Shown: piece after piece, positions 35,012 through 44,575 of the stretch | Layout: each line of letters starts with the position of its first letter | How positions within the stretch are numbered: position 1 is the stretch's first letter | From: Paraburkholderia sp. CNPSo 3274 | GTDB lineage: Bacteria > Pseudomonadota > Gammaproteobacteria > Burkholderiales > Burkholderiaceae | DNA length: 64,000 bases | Reading direction: 5' to 3' | Assembly: GCF_024206475.1 (NCBI RefSeq) | Contig: NZ_JAMBPR010000007.1 | Coordinates: forward strand, 1 to 64,000 | Translations under genes and position numbers: made by a program | Notes under the pieces: model-generated | What the model saw: the letters and a program-made list of their open reading frames with translations, nothing else | The model's database searches: none | Told to the model about the DNA's origin: nothing

Positions 35012-35830
35012 ATGCGAGATCTGCCGACGCCCACCCTGCCGTTCGCCTCGACACTGTTCGAGTCGAACCGACGCTTGCCGCGCGCCGAAGAAACGGTCAC
35101 CGCGCAGCATCGGCTGCAGGTGGCCTGGGCTCGCACCGACGAGGAACTGCGCGAGGCCCAGCGCCTGCGCTACCGCGTTTTCGCCGAGGAAATGGGCGCA
35201 CGCCTGACCGGCCCCGCCGGTCTCGACGTCGACGCCTTCGACGCCTACTGCGATCACCTGCTCGTGCGCGACCTCGACACGCTCAAGGTCGTCGGCACCT
35301 ACCGCGTGCTGCCGCCGCACCAGGCAGCGCGCATCGGCCGCCTCTACGCCGAAAGCGAATTCGACGTCTCACGCCTCGCGCATCTGCGCCCGAAAATGGT
35401 CGAGGTGGGCCGCTCGTGCGTGCATCCCGACTACCGCAGCGGCTCGGTCATCATGTCGCTGTGGGGTGGGCTCGGCGGCTATATGCAGCACAACGGCTAC
35501 GAGACGATGCTCGGCTGCGCGAGCGTCGCCATGGCCGACGGCGGCCACTATGCGGCGAACCTGTACTGCGCGCTCGGCGCGAACGCGCTGACCGCGCCCG
35601 AATACCGCGCGTTCCCGCACACGCCGCTGCCCGTCGAGGAACTGCGCACCGGAACGCCCGCCGTGCCGCCGCCGCTCATCAAGGGCTACCTGCGCCTTGG
35701 CGCGAAGATCTGCGGCGCGCCCGCCTGGGACCCCGACTTCAACACCGCCGACTTCCTCACCCTCTTCCGGCTCTCGGAAATCAACGAACGCTACGCGCGC
35801 CACTTCCTCGGCGAAGCCGTGACGCGTTAA
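35012..35830 (+). CDS. olsB: L-ornithine N-alpha-acyltransferase OlsB
   Basis: GNAT-fold enzyme transferring a 3-hydroxyacyl chain from acyl carrier protein to ornithine, the first step of phosphorus-free ornithine lipids. The 272-residue protein has the family pattern RLRYRVFAEEMGARL, VEVGRSCVHPDYRSG (acyl-donor loop), LWGGLGGYM and GYLRLGAKICGAPAWDPDF. It starts at ATG 35012 behind CAGGACG; the frame is open to 34973. No olsA is adjacent. A PhoB-like site upstream ties it to the phosphate block. Confidence 0.9.
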   Translation: MRDLPTPTLPFASTLFESNRRLPRAEETVTAQHRLQVAWARTDEELREAQRLRYRVFAEEMGARLTGPAGLDVDAFDAYCDHLLVRDLDTLKVVGTYRVLPPHQAARIGRLYAESEFDVSRLAHLRPKMVEVGRSCVHPDYRSGSVIMSLWGGLGGYMQHNGYETMLGCASVAMADGGHYAANLYCALGANALTAPEYRAFPHTPLPVEELRTGTPAVPPPLIKGYLRLGAKICGAPAWDPDFNTADFLTLFRLSEINERYARHFLGEAVTR

Positions 35831-35877
35831 GGCCTCATCCGCCCTTCAGTGGGCAAAAACGGTGGGCAAAAGCAGAC

Positions 35878-35914
35878 AAAAAAGCCCGGCTCAAAAACGA
35901 GCCGGGCTTTTTTA
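35878..35914. terminator. Bidirectional terminator between olsB and ppx
   Basis: AAAAAAGCCCGGCTC and GAGCCGGGCTTTTTT arms around AAAAAC; serves both convergent genes. Confidence 0.92.
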
Positions 35915-35933
35915 TTGGCGAGACGCGCTGCGC

Positions 35934-37445
35934 TCACTCCTCCGTATAAACCACGCGATACGGAATGCCGATCTTGCCCCATTCCGCCGCTTCCTGAACG
36001 AGGTTGTAATCGGTGAGCGGATTGTTCTGGACCCAGGCATTGGGCAGCAGCACTTCGTAGCCGTTGCCCTCCTCCTCCACCGTGATGTGCGGCAGGCCGA
36101 CATCGGCGCGGCGGCGCGTCAGCAACGCGGCGAGCCGCAAACAGAACAGCAGCGGCCATTCCACATCGCGCGTTTGCGAGAGCTTGCCGAGCTTGCCCAC
36201 GTGGCCGAGCACGAGCGCGGCGAGGCGCGCCTGGTCGGTGCGCGAGAAGCCGGGCATGTCCGCGTTGCTGGCGATGTAGGCCGAATGCTTGTGGTACGCG
36301 CTGTGCGAGATGGAAAGCCCGATTTCGTGCAGCGACGCCGCCCACGTGAGGAACATGCGGTTCTCTTCGCGGCGCTCCTCGTCGGGCTCCTCGAACTGAT
36401 CGTAGAACTTCACGGCCAGCTCGCCAATGCGCCCCGCCTGCGCGCGATCCACGCCGTAGCGGCGCATGAAGCCCTCCACCGTGACCGTGCGCATGTCCTC
36501 GTGCTGCGACCGGCCTAGCAGGTCGTAGAGGACGCCCAGGCGCAGCGCGCCGTCCGTGGTATCGACATAGTCGATGCCGAGTTCCTCGAACACCGCGATC
36601 ATGATCGAGAGGCCGCCCGCCAGCACAGGGATGCGGTCGGGCTTGAGCGCGACGAGCTTGAGCCGGTTGACGTTCTCGGCCTTGATGAGCGCGCGCTTCA
36701 GGCGCTCGAGGCCACCGCGCGAAATGCCGTGCGTGATGCCGGGATCGTTGAAGCCGTTCGCCTCGACCAGTTCCGCGAGCGCGCGCGCCGTGCCCGACGA
36801 GCCGATCGCCTGGTCCCAGCCGGTCTTGCGGTAGTCGGAGGAAATGATCTGGATTTCGCGCGTGGCCGCGAGTTCGGCCTGACGCATGGTGTACTCGTCG
36901 ACGTTACCCGAGGGGAAGAACTGGCGGCTATGGCTCACGCAGCCGATATAGAGGCTTTCCATGCGGATCGGCGTGTAGTGCGCGCCGATGATGAACTCGG
37001 TCGAGCCGCCGCCGATGTCCACCACGAAGCGCTTGCCCGCGCTCGCCGGCACCGAGTGCGCGGCGCCCGCATAGATGAGGCGCGCTTCTTCGCGCCCTGC
37101 GATCACTTCGATCGGGAAGCCGAGCGCGGCTTCCGCCTCGGCGAGGAACTCGCCCGCGTTCTTGGCGACACGTAGCGTATTGGTCGCCACCGCGCGCACC
37201 TGATCGGGATGGAAGTCGCGCAGCCGCTCGCCGAAGCGCTTGAGCGCCTCCCAGCCACGGACCTGCGAGGCGCGGTCGAGCAGTTTGTCCTTCGAGAGGC
37301 CGGCCGCGAGCCGCACCGGTTCGCGCAGTGCATCCACCGGGTAGATCTGGCTGCCGGCATCGGTTTCCTCGACGCGGCCTACGATCAGACGAAAACTGTT
37401 CGAACCGAGATCGACGGCGGCAAGCAGGTGGGGGTTGGTGACCAT
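35934..37445 (-). CDS. ppx: Exopolyphosphatase (Ppx/GppA family)
   Basis: Hydrolyses terminal phosphates from polyphosphate, or pppGpp in the GppA branch. The actin-like ATPase fold shows LAAVDLGSNSFRLIVGRV at the N-terminus, VDIGGGSTEFIIG near residue 145, and a C-terminal HD-like helical domain (LHEIGLSISHSAYHKHSAY). ATG 37445 (MVTNPHLLAAVDLG) gives 503 residues and is preferred; the frame is open to 37586, with other ATGs at 37463, 37535 and 37559. Divergent from ppk, so synthesis and breakdown of polyphosphate share one control region. Confidence 0.93.
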   Translation of the reverse strand: MVTNPHLLAAVDLGSNSFRLIVGRVEETDAGSQIYPVDALREPVRLAAGLSKDKLLDRASQVRGWEALKRFGERLRDFHPDQVRAVATNTLRVAKNAGEFLAEAEAALGFPIEVIAGREEARLIYAGAAHSVPASAGKRFVVDIGGGSTEFIIGAHYTPIRMESLYIGCVSHSRQFFPSGNVDEYTMRQAELAATREIQIISSDYRKTGWDQAIGSSGTARALAELVEANGFNDPGITHGISRGGLERLKRALIKAENVNRLKLVALKPDRIPVLAGGLSIMIAVFEELGIDYVDTTDGALRLGVLYDLLGRSQHEDMRTVTVEGFMRRYGVDRAQAGRIGELAVKFYDQFEEPDEERREENRMFLTWAASLHEIGLSISHSAYHKHSAYIASNADMPGFSRTDQARLAALVLGHVGKLGKLSQTRDVEWPLLFCLRLAALLTRRRADVGLPHITVEEEGNGYEVLLPNAWVQNNPLTDYNLVQEAAEWGKIGIPYRVVYTEE

Positions 37446-37668
37446 CGAGGGGGCAGGCTCCATGCGTGCATACGTAGACGAACGCGCGGCCATGCGGGCT
37501 TGCTGCGCCGCCGCCGCACTGTCCAAATGCGTCATTTTAAGCGTAGCCGACTTCACCATGTCGCTCCTCGCATTGGTCATGACCATGGGTACTTTTACCC
37601 AGCGTGCATGTTCGCAACGCGACTTGTCGATTTCGTGAAAATGCGGCGTAAAATTTATGACACTTCGA

Positions 37669-37697
37669 ATGTCACAATAAAGTCATATTACTGTGAG
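37669..37697 (+). promoter_or_regulatory. PhoB box between ppx and ppk
   Basis: Three 11-base units read ATGTCACAATA, AAGTCATATTA and CTGTGAG, closely matching CTGTCAT-N4 repeats. Orientation is toward ppk, 53 bases before its ATG. ppk is a known Pho-regulon member in other bacteria. Confidence 0.8.
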
Positions 37698-37749
37698 AAT
37701 TTCCGAGCGTCCGTTCGAATCAATTCCTGACATTCCGTTTTCATTGCCG

Positions 37750-39813
37750 ATGTCCATCCGCTATCCCCTACTCAATCGCGAACTGGGCATTCTGGGATTC
37801 AACGAGCGCGTGCTCGCGCAGGCGTCCGATCCCGCTGTTCCTTTGCTGGAGCGCTTGCGCTTCATCTGTATCACCAGCAGCAACCTCGACGAATTCTTCG
37901 AAGTCCGCATGGCCGGGCTTCAGGAGCAGATGCGCGACAACCCGGGCGCGCTCTCGCCCGACGGCATGTCGCTGCAGCACGTGTACGACCTCGTGGTCGA
38001 GCGCGCGCAGCGCCTCGTGCATCGCCAGTACCGCATGCTGCACGACACCGTGCTGCCCGCGCTCGAACAGGAAGGCATTTACTTCCACGGCACCGACGCC
38101 TGGAACGAAGCGCAAACCGCATGGGCGCGCAAGTACTTCCTCGACGAACTGCTGCCCGTTCTCACGCCCATCGGGCTCGATCCCGCGCACCCGTTCCCGC
38201 GCGTGCTCAACAAGAGCCTGAACTTCGTGGTCGAACTCGAAGGCAAGGACGCCTTTGGGCGTCAAGCCGTCATGGGCATCGTGCAGGCGCCGCGCGCGCT
38301 GCCGCGCCTCGTGCGCATGCCGCAGGAGCTTTCCGGCTTCCAGCACGGCTTCGTGCTGCTCGGCTCGCTCTTGCAGCGCTTCGTGGGCGAGCTGTTCCCG
38401 AGCCTCGTCGTGCGCAGTTGCAACCAGTTCCGCATCACGCGCAACAGTGAACTCTTCGTCGACGAAGACGAAATCACCAACCTGCGCGTGGCGCTGCAGG
38501 GCGAACTGCCCGCGCGGCACCTGGGCAATGCGGTGCGGCTCGAAGTGTCGGCGGAAACGCCCCCGCATCTCGTGAAGCGCCTGCTCGACGAAAGCGGCCT
38601 CGACGAAAAGGACTGCTATTTCGTCGATGGCCCCGTGAATCTCGTGCGGCTCATGCAGCTGCCCGAGATGGTCGATCGCCCCGACCTCAAGTTCGTGCCG
38701 CACGTGCCCGCCATTCCGCGGCGCATCGCCGCGAACAGCAACATGTTCGATGTGATCGATCAGGGCGACGTGCTCCTGCATCATCCGTACGAGAGCTTCC
38801 AGCCCGTGCTCGAACTGCTGCTGCAGGCCGCGAACGATCCGAACGTGGTCGCGATCAAGCAGACGATCTACCGCACCGGCACCGACTCGCCGCTCATGGA
38901 CGCGCTCATGCAGGCCGCGCGCAACGGCAAGGAAGTAACGGTGGTGGTGGAGCTGCTCGCGCGCTTCGACGAAGAAACCAACATCAACTGGGCCGCGCAG
39001 CTCGAAGCCGTGGGCGCCCACGTGGTGTACGGCGTGGTGGGCCACAAGTGCCACGCGAAGATGATGCTGATCGTGCGCCGGGTGCCCGTGAACGGGCGCA
39101 TGGTGCTGCGCCGCTACGTCCACCTGGGCACGGGCAACTACCATCCGCGCACGGCGCGCCTTTATAGCGACTTCGGCCTCATGACCTCGGAGCCGAAGAT
39201 GTGCGAGGACGTGCACTACGTCTTCCAGCAGCTCACGGGCATCGGCGGCGAGCTGCAGTTGCATGATCTGTGGCAGTCGCCGTTCACGCTGCATCCGAAG
39301 ATGATCGAGGCGATTCGCAACGAAGCCGACGCCGCGCGCGCGGGCAAGAAGGCGCGCATCGTCGCGAAGATGAACGCGCTGCTCGAGCCGACCGTGATCG
39401 ACGAGTTGTACGAAGCATCGCAGGCCGGCGTGAAGATCGACCTGATCATTCGTGGCGTGTGCTCGTTGCAGCCGGGCGTGCCTGGGCTCTCCGAGAACAT
39501 CACGGTGCGCTCGATCGTCGGGCGCTTCCTCGAGCACCACCGCATCTACTACTTCTATGCGGGCGGCAAGGAAGACGTCTACTTGTCGAGCGCGGACTGG
39601 ATGGATCGCAACCTGTTCCGCCGCGTCGAAGTGGCGTTCCCGATTCACGACCGCAGGCTCAAGCGCCGTGTGATCGCCGAAGGGCTTTCCACCTTCCTCG
39701 GCGACAATCAAGCGGCGTGGCTCATGCAAAGCGACGGCCACTATCGCCGCCGCCGGGCGGGCAAGGCCGTGCGTAATGCGCAGTTGAGCTTGCTGGCAAA
39801 GTTCTGTCCGTGA
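37750..39813 (+). CDS. ppk: Polyphosphate kinase 1
   Basis: Membrane-associated enzyme making polyphosphate from ATP. The 687-residue length is standard. The N-terminal domain (RYPLLNRELGILGFNERVLAQA) is followed by the head domain and two phospholipase-D-like catalytic domains. The autophosphorylated histidine falls at residue 435 (GHKCHAKMML), the same number as in E. coli, and HLGTGNYHPRTARLYSDF follows. Upstream open frame to 37693 is not conserved; ATG 37750 is used. A PhoB box precedes it and a bidirectional terminator follows. Confidence 0.97.
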   Translation: MSIRYPLLNRELGILGFNERVLAQASDPAVPLLERLRFICITSSNLDEFFEVRMAGLQEQMRDNPGALSPDGMSLQHVYDLVVERAQRLVHRQYRMLHDTVLPALEQEGIYFHGTDAWNEAQTAWARKYFLDELLPVLTPIGLDPAHPFPRVLNKSLNFVVELEGKDAFGRQAVMGIVQAPRALPRLVRMPQELSGFQHGFVLLGSLLQRFVGELFPSLVVRSCNQFRITRNSELFVDEDEITNLRVALQGELPARHLGNAVRLEVSAETPPHLVKRLLDESGLDEKDCYFVDGPVNLVRLMQLPEMVDRPDLKFVPHVPAIPRRIAANSNMFDVIDQGDVLLHHPYESFQPVLELLLQAANDPNVVAIKQTIYRTGTDSPLMDALMQAARNGKEVTVVVELLARFDEETNINWAAQLEAVGAHVVYGVVGHKCHAKMMLIVRRVPVNGRMVLRRYVHLGTGNYHPRTARLYSDFGLMTSEPKMCEDVHYVFQQLTGIGGELQLHDLWQSPFTLHPKMIEAIRNEADAARAGKKARIVAKMNALLEPTVIDELYEASQAGVKIDLIIRGVCSLQPGVPGLSENITVRSIVGRFLEHHRIYYFYAGGKEDVYLSSADWMDRNLFRRVEVAFPIHDRRLKRRVIAEGLSTFLGDNQAAWLMQSDGHYRRRRAGKAVRNAQLSLLAKFCP

Positions 39814-39843
39814 TGCCTTGACGGATCGATAACGCTTGGACGC

Positions 39844-39875
39844 AAAAAAAGCCGCTTCGAAATGAAGCGGCTTTT
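39844..39875. terminator. Bidirectional terminator between ppk and phoR
   Basis: AAAAAAAGCCGCTTC and GAAGCGGCTTTTT arms around GAAAT. Confidence 0.92.
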
Positions 39876-39895
39876 TCGATTGCGGCTGCGGGTCG

Positions 39896-41209
39896 TTACA
39901 CCGGCGCCGGCTGCCTTCTCGTCGTGCGCGCGGTCGGGAAGCGCACCGTGAACGTGCTGCCCCGCCCTTCCTCGCTCTTCACTTCGAGCGCCGCGTCGTG
40001 ACGCTGCAGCACGTGCTTGACGATCGCGAGACCCAGCCCCGTGCCGCCCGTGTCGCGCGAGCGGCTGCGATCCACGCGATAGAAGCGCTCGGTCAGGCGC
40101 GGAATATCGGCGGCCGGAATGCCAAGGCCGCTGTCGGTGACCGAAAATGCCGCGCTGCCGTGTTCCACGCGCCAGGACAGATGCACTGTGCCGCCGTCCG
40201 GCGTGTAGCGCACCGCGTTGGTCGCCAGATTGCCGAGCGCGCTCATGATCTCGGTTTCGGAACCGGTGACGCTCAATCCATCGTCGAAATCGACCGTGAT
40301 GCGGTGACGCCCGCCCGAGAGGCTTTCGGCGTCCTCGCGCACGTGCCCGAGCACCGCGCGCATATCGACCATATGGTCGCCGGGCTGACGTCCCTCGCCT
40401 TCGAGCTTGGCGAGCACGAGCAGGTCGGTGACGATGTGGCGCATGCGCGACGCCTGTTGCTCCATCAGCTCCAGGTAGCGGTTGCGCTCGGCTTCGCCAA
40501 GCGGCAGCTCGCGCATCGTCTCGAGGAAGCCCGAGAGCACCGTGATCGGCGTTTTCAGCTCGTGCGAGACGTTGGCCACGAAGTCGCGCCGCATGGCGTC
40601 GGTGCGCTCGAGTTCCGTGATGTCCTGCGAAAGGATCAGCTTGCGGTTCTCGCCATACGGAAACACCTGCACCGAGATCACGTTCTGACGCTTCGCGCCC
40701 ATGCCGCGCATGATCAGCATGTCCTTGTAATCGTGCGAATTGAGGTAGCGCACGAAGTCGGGCTGACGCACGAGATGAGTGATGTGCTGGCGCAGGTCGC
40801 GCTTGGCGTCGAGGCCGAAATGCACTTCCGAGATCGCGTTGCACCACTCGATCTGGTCGTGGTCGTCGAGCATGGCGACGCCGTTGGGCGAAGCCTGGAT
40901 CGCCTGAATGAAGCGCGAGTGCTGCTGCTCCACCTGGCGCACCTGCGCGTGCCAGCGCTTCGCGAGCTTATGCAGACGGTAGTAGATTTCGCCCCAGATG
41001 CCGGGAGCGCTCGGCACTTCGCCGTAGACCGGCGCGTCGAGCAGGCGCCAGAGACGCTGCTTGTGAAACGTGCTGAAGAGCATGTGCGCGAGCAACGCCA
41101 GCACGGCGATGCCCAGCGCGATCTTGACGCCGAAAATCGCGCCAACACCCGCGCAAATGAGCGCGAGCAACACGATCGATACGAGGGAGCGCGCCCAGAT
41201 GATGTTCAT
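39896..41209 (-). CDS. phoR: Phosphate regulon sensor histidine kinase PhoR
   Basis: Inner-membrane kinase that phosphorylates PhoB when the Pst transporter signals low phosphate. Two N-terminal membrane helices (about residues 7-47) precede a PAS domain (residues 95-200). The dimerisation domain has the phosphorylated His216 in NVSHELKTPI. ATP-binding motifs are NLATNAVRYTPDGG (N box), VTDSGLGIP and TGGTGLGLAIVKH. The 437-residue length is normal. It lies 132 bases after phoB in the same direction. Confidence 0.96.
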   Translation of the reverse strand: MNIIWARSLVSIVLLALICAGVGAIFGVKIALGIAVLALLAHMLFSTFHKQRLWRLLDAPVYGEVPSAPGIWGEIYYRLHKLAKRWHAQVRQVEQQHSRFIQAIQASPNGVAMLDDHDQIEWCNAISEVHFGLDAKRDLRQHITHLVRQPDFVRYLNSHDYKDMLIMRGMGAKRQNVISVQVFPYGENRKLILSQDITELERTDAMRRDFVANVSHELKTPITVLSGFLETMRELPLGEAERNRYLELMEQQASRMRHIVTDLLVLAKLEGEGRQPGDHMVDMRAVLGHVREDAESLSGGRHRITVDFDDGLSVTGSETEIMSALGNLATNAVRYTPDGGTVHLSWRVEHGSAAFSVTDSGLGIPAADIPRLTERFYRVDRSRSRDTGGTGLGLAIVKHVLQRHDAALEVKSEEGRGSTFTVRFPTARTTRRQPAPV

Positions 41210-41341
41210 GTTCCTGCGATCGAAGATAAATACGGTCGGATGCGGGCACGCGACATCTTGTTACCACCGCTCGATTGCCGGCGGCAGTGAAGCGGCCGCG
41301 CCGCCCGGTGACTCACCCTGCGGCGCGGCCATTGATCCAGC

Positions 41342-42043
41342 TTAGGCGCTCTTGGCGAGACGGTAGCCGCTGCCGCGCACCGTTTCGATCATAGCATCGC
41401 ACCCTGCCGGCTTGAGAGCGGCACGCAGGCGCTTGATATGCACGTCCACCGTGCGCTCTTCCACGAACACGTGGTCGCCCCACACCTGGTCGAGCAGCTG
41501 CGTGCGGCTGTGCACGCGCTCGGGATGCGTCATGAAGAAGTGCAGCAGGCGGAACTCGGTCGGGCCGAGATCGAGCTTGATTTCCGAGCCTTCGGCGGCG
41601 GCGGCCACGCGGTGCGTGGCCGGATCGAGCTTCAGACCGTTGATCGCCACCACGTCTTCCGTGAGCTGCGGCGCGCGGCGGCGCAGCACCGCCTTGATGC
41701 GCGCCATCAGCTCCTTGGGCGAGAACGGCTTCGTCACGTAGTCGTCAGCGCCGATTTCGAGGCCGAGCACCTTGTCCTGCTCGTCGCCGCGCGCGGTCAG
41801 CATGATGATCGGAATATGCTTCGTGCGTTCGTTGTTGCGCAGATCGCGCGCGAAGTTCACACCCGACTTGCCCGGCAACATCCAGTCGAGCAGGATGAGA
41901 TCGGGCAGCACGTCGCTGATCAGGTTCTGCGCCTGCTCCGCGTTGTAGGCGCGGATCGGGCAGTGGCCTGCGTGCTGCAGGTTCACCGAAATCAGCTCGG
42001 AAATGGCGGGCTCGTCTTCGATGACGAGAATGCTGCTAGGCAT
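41342..42043 (-). CDS. phoB: Phosphate regulon response regulator PhoB
   Basis: OmpR-type transcription factor that binds the 11-base repeat boxes seen elsewhere in this window. Receiver domain: acidic Asp10/Glu11 pocket (LVIEDEP), phosphorylated Asp53 (LLDWMLPG) and conserved Lys in VTKPFSPKEL. The C-terminal winged helix contains HSRTQLLDQVWGDHVFVEERTVDVHIKRLR. ATG 42043 follows AGAGG; a GTG six bases upstream is possible. 233 residues. Confidence 0.97.
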   Translation of the reverse strand: MPSSILVIEDEPAISELISVNLQHAGHCPIRAYNAEQAQNLISDVLPDLILLDWMLPGKSGVNFARDLRNNERTKHIPIIMLTARGDEQDKVLGLEIGADDYVTKPFSPKELMARIKAVLRRRAPQLTEDVVAINGLKLDPATHRVAAAAEGSEIKLDLGPTEFRLLHFFMTHPERVHSRTQLLDQVWGDHVFVEERTVDVHIKRLRAALKPAGCDAMIETVRGSGYRLAKSA

Positions 42044-42079
42044 CGGCACCTCTTGACCTTGTTACCTGTTGAATCGGGA

Positions 42080-42784
42080 TTAGCTAAGCGCTTCGCGTTC
42101 GAGGGCGTCGCGCGACTTGTGGCGCACGTCGGTCCCCTTCACGATGTAGATGATGAATTCCGCGATGTTCTTCGCGTGGTCGCCGATCCGCTCGATCGCC
42201 TTGGCGATGAACAGATAGTCGAGGCCCACCGAGATCGTGCGCGGATCTTCCATCATGTAGCTCACGAGCTTGCGCACGAACGCGCGGAATTCCTCGTCGA
42301 TCGCCTTGTCGTCGCGCACGATCTGCGCGGCGGCCACCGTGTCGAGACGCGCGAACGCGTCGAGCGCGCGGCGCAGGATCGACACGGCCATTTCGCCCGA
42401 GACCTTGATCTCGGCGATGTTGACGGTGCGCGAAGCGCCGTCTTCCATCAGGCGCTTGGTGCGCTTGGCGATCTTCTCGGCTTCGTCGCCCGCGCGCTCG
42501 AGGTTCGTGATGGTCTTCGAAATGGCGAGCACGAGGCGCAGGTCGCGCGCGGCCGGCTGGCGGCGCGCGATGATGTTGCTGCACTCCTCGTCGATCTCGA
42601 CTTCCATCGAGTTGAGGCGGTCTTCGGCGGTAATCACGCGCTCGGCGGCGGCGCCGTCGAACTCGTTCAATGCCTGCATTGCCGTGATGATCTGCGATTC
42701 GACGAGGCCGCCCATTTCGAGCACCTTCGACGAAATGAGGTTCAAATCGGCGTCGAACTGGCTGGACAAGTGTTTGTCGGACAT
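42080..42784 (-). CDS. phoU: Phosphate transport regulator PhoU
   Basis: Adaptor that links PstSCAB activity to PhoR and limits phosphate uptake. The 234-residue protein is two PhoU three-helix domains, with KVLEMGGLVESQIITAM and the metal-binding-like RIGDHAKNIAEFIIY near the C-terminus. It lies between pstB and phoB, the usual beta- and gammaproteobacterial order, 19 bases after pstB. Confidence 0.96.
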   Translation of the reverse strand: MSDKHLSSQFDADLNLISSKVLEMGGLVESQIITAMQALNEFDGAAAERVITAEDRLNSMEVEIDEECSNIIARRQPAARDLRLVLAISKTITNLERAGDEAEKIAKRTKRLMEDGASRTVNIAEIKVSGEMAVSILRRALDAFARLDTVAAAQIVRDDKAIDEEFRAFVRKLVSYMMEDPRTISVGLDYLFIAKAIERIGDHAKNIAEFIIYIVKGTDVRHKSRDALEREALS

Positions 42785-42803
42785 GATTTGCTCCCTGCTT
42801 CGT

Positions 42804-43664
42804 TTAGCCGAAGCGGCCGGTGATGTAGTCTTCCGTTTCCTTGCGGACCGGCTTGATGAAGATCTTTTCGGTGTCGCCGAATTCGATCAGCTCACCAAGG
42901 TACATATACGCAGTGTAGTCCGAGCAACGCGCGGCCTGCTGCATGTTATGGGTGACGATCACCACCGTGTAGTCGCTCTTGAGTTCCGCGATCAGCTCTT
43001 CGATGCGGCCCGTGGAAATCGGGTCGAGCGCCGAGCACGGCTCGTCGAGCAGCAGCACTTCGGGGCGGATCGCAATGCCGCGCGCGATACACAGGCGCTG
43101 CTGCTGGCCGCCCGAGAGGCCGTAGCCGCTCTGGCCGAGCTTGTCCTTCACTTCGTTCCAGAGCGCAGCCTTGGTGAGCGCCCATTCCACGCGGTCATCC
43201 ATTTCCGGGCGCGAGAGCTTCTCGAACATCTTCACGCCGAACGCGATGTTGTCGTAAATCGACATCGGGAACGGAGTCGGCTTCTGGAACACCATGCCGA
43301 TACGCGCACGCAAGAGCGAGATGTCGCGCTTCGTGGTGAGCAGGTTTTCGCCGTCCATGAGGATCTCGCCCTCGGCACGCTGCTCCGGATAGAGCGCGTA
43401 CATCTTGTTGAACGTGCGCAGCAGCGTGGACTTGCCGCAGCCCGACGGGCCGATGAACGCCGTCACCTTGCCTTCGGGAATCTGCAGGTTGATGTTCTTC
43501 AGCGCGTGATACTTGTTGTAGAAGAAGTTCAGGTCCTTCACTTCGATCTTCGGCTTGCCCAGCGCCGGCAGGCGTGCGTTCTGGGCGGGATCCGCAGGTT
43601 CAAACCCAGCGGAGGGCGCATTGCCGTGCGCAGCGGTGTTGAGGTGACTCTCAGCCATGTTCAT
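42804..43664 (-). CDS. pstB: Phosphate ABC transporter ATP-binding protein PstB
   Basis: ATPase of the high-affinity PstSCAB phosphate importer. Walker [10 protein letters not shown], signature [14 protein letters not shown], Walker [13 protein letters not shown] and the H-loop [11 protein letters not shown] are all present. The first 35 residues (Ala/Pro/Asn-rich) are an extension before the conserved ATPase core. ATG 43664 follows CGGAG; ATG 43658 is an alternative. The frame is open far into pstA on the same strand, but only this part is PstB. 286 residues. Confidence 0.97.
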   Translation of the reverse strand: MNMAESHLNTAAHGNAPSAGFEPADPAQNARLPALGKPKIEVKDLNFFYNKYHALKNINLQIPEGKVTAFIGPSGCGKSTLLRTFNKMYALYPEQRAEGEILMDGENLLTTKRDISLLRARIGMVFQKPTPFPMSIYDNIAFGVKMFEKLSRPEMDDRVEWALTKAALWNEVKDKLGQSGYGLSGGQQQRLCIARGIAIRPEVLLLDEPCSALDPISTGRIEELIAELKSDYTVVIVTHNMQQAARCSDYTAYMYLGELIEFGDTEKIFIKPVRKETEDYITGRFG

Positions 43665-43678
43665 CGGGAACTCCGCCC

Positions 43679-44575
43679 TTATTTCTTCGAAAATACCGTG
43701 CGCGCGAGGATATTCAGACCCAGCACGCCCAGCGTGATCAGGAAAACGCCGGCCCACGCAAGCGACTGCCACTGCGCAAACGGGCTCATCGCAAACTTGA
43801 AGATCGTCACCGGCAGGTTCGCGATCGGTTGATTCATGTCGGCGCTGAAGAACTGGTTCGACAGCGCGGTGAAGAGCAGCGGCGCGGTTTCGCCAGCAAT
43901 ACGGGCGATTGCGAGCAGCACGCCCGTCACGATGCCCGCGATCGACGCCTTGAGCGTAATGGAGAGCACCATCTTCCACTTCGGCGTGCCGAGTGCGAAG
44001 GCCGCTTCGCGCAGCGCGTTCGGCACGAGCTTGAGCATGTTCTCGGTCGTGCGGATCACGATCGGAACCTGCAGCAGTGCGAGCGCAATCGCGCCGGCCC
44101 AGCCGCTGAAGTGCCCCATCTTCGCCACGACGAGCGCGTAGACGAACAGGCCCACGACGATCGAAGGCGCCGACAGCAGAATGTCGTTGATGAAGCGCGT
44201 GACGCTGGCGAGCCAGCCCTTCTGGCCGTATTCCGCGAGATAGATGCCCGCGAGAATGCCGATCGGCGTGCCGACGAACGTTGCGATCACAACGAGCAGC
44301 AGACTGCCGACGATGGCGTTGGCAAGACCGCCGCCATCGGTGTTCGGCGGCGGCGTCGACTGCGTAAACAGATCCATCGAAAGACCGCCGATGCCGAGCG
44401 AAATCGTCGTGTAGAGAATCCACACGAGCCAAAGAAGCCCGAACGCCATGGCAGCGAGCGAGAGCGTGAGCGCGATCGCGTTGGTCACGCGGCGGCGGCG
44501 CTGCAGCCTGTCGCGCATGCGATCCAGTTCGGTGCCGTAAATCGCACCTGGAATTTTCATCATCGGTTCGCTCAT
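43679..44575 (-). CDS. pstA: Phosphate ABC transporter permease PstA
   Basis: Membrane permease subunit of PstSCAB with about six helices in 298 residues. The ABC-permease EAA loop is at [21 protein letters not shown], and [21 protein letters not shown] is a conserved PstA segment. Its ATG overlaps the pstC stop by four bases, indicating translational coupling. pstB follows 14 bases after its stop. Confidence 0.96.
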   Translation of the reverse strand: MSEPMMKIPGAIYGTELDRMRDRLQRRRRVTNAIALTLSLAAMAFGLLWLVWILYTTISLGIGGLSMDLFTQSTPPPNTDGGGLANAIVGSLLLVVIATFVGTPIGILAGIYLAEYGQKGWLASVTRFINDILLSAPSIVVGLFVYALVVAKMGHFSGWAGAIALALLQVPIVIRTTENMLKLVPNALREAAFALGTPKWKMVLSITLKASIAGIVTGVLLAIARIAGETAPLLFTALSNQFFSADMNQPIANLPVTIFKFAMSPFAQWQSLAWAGVFLITLGVLGLNILARTVFSKK

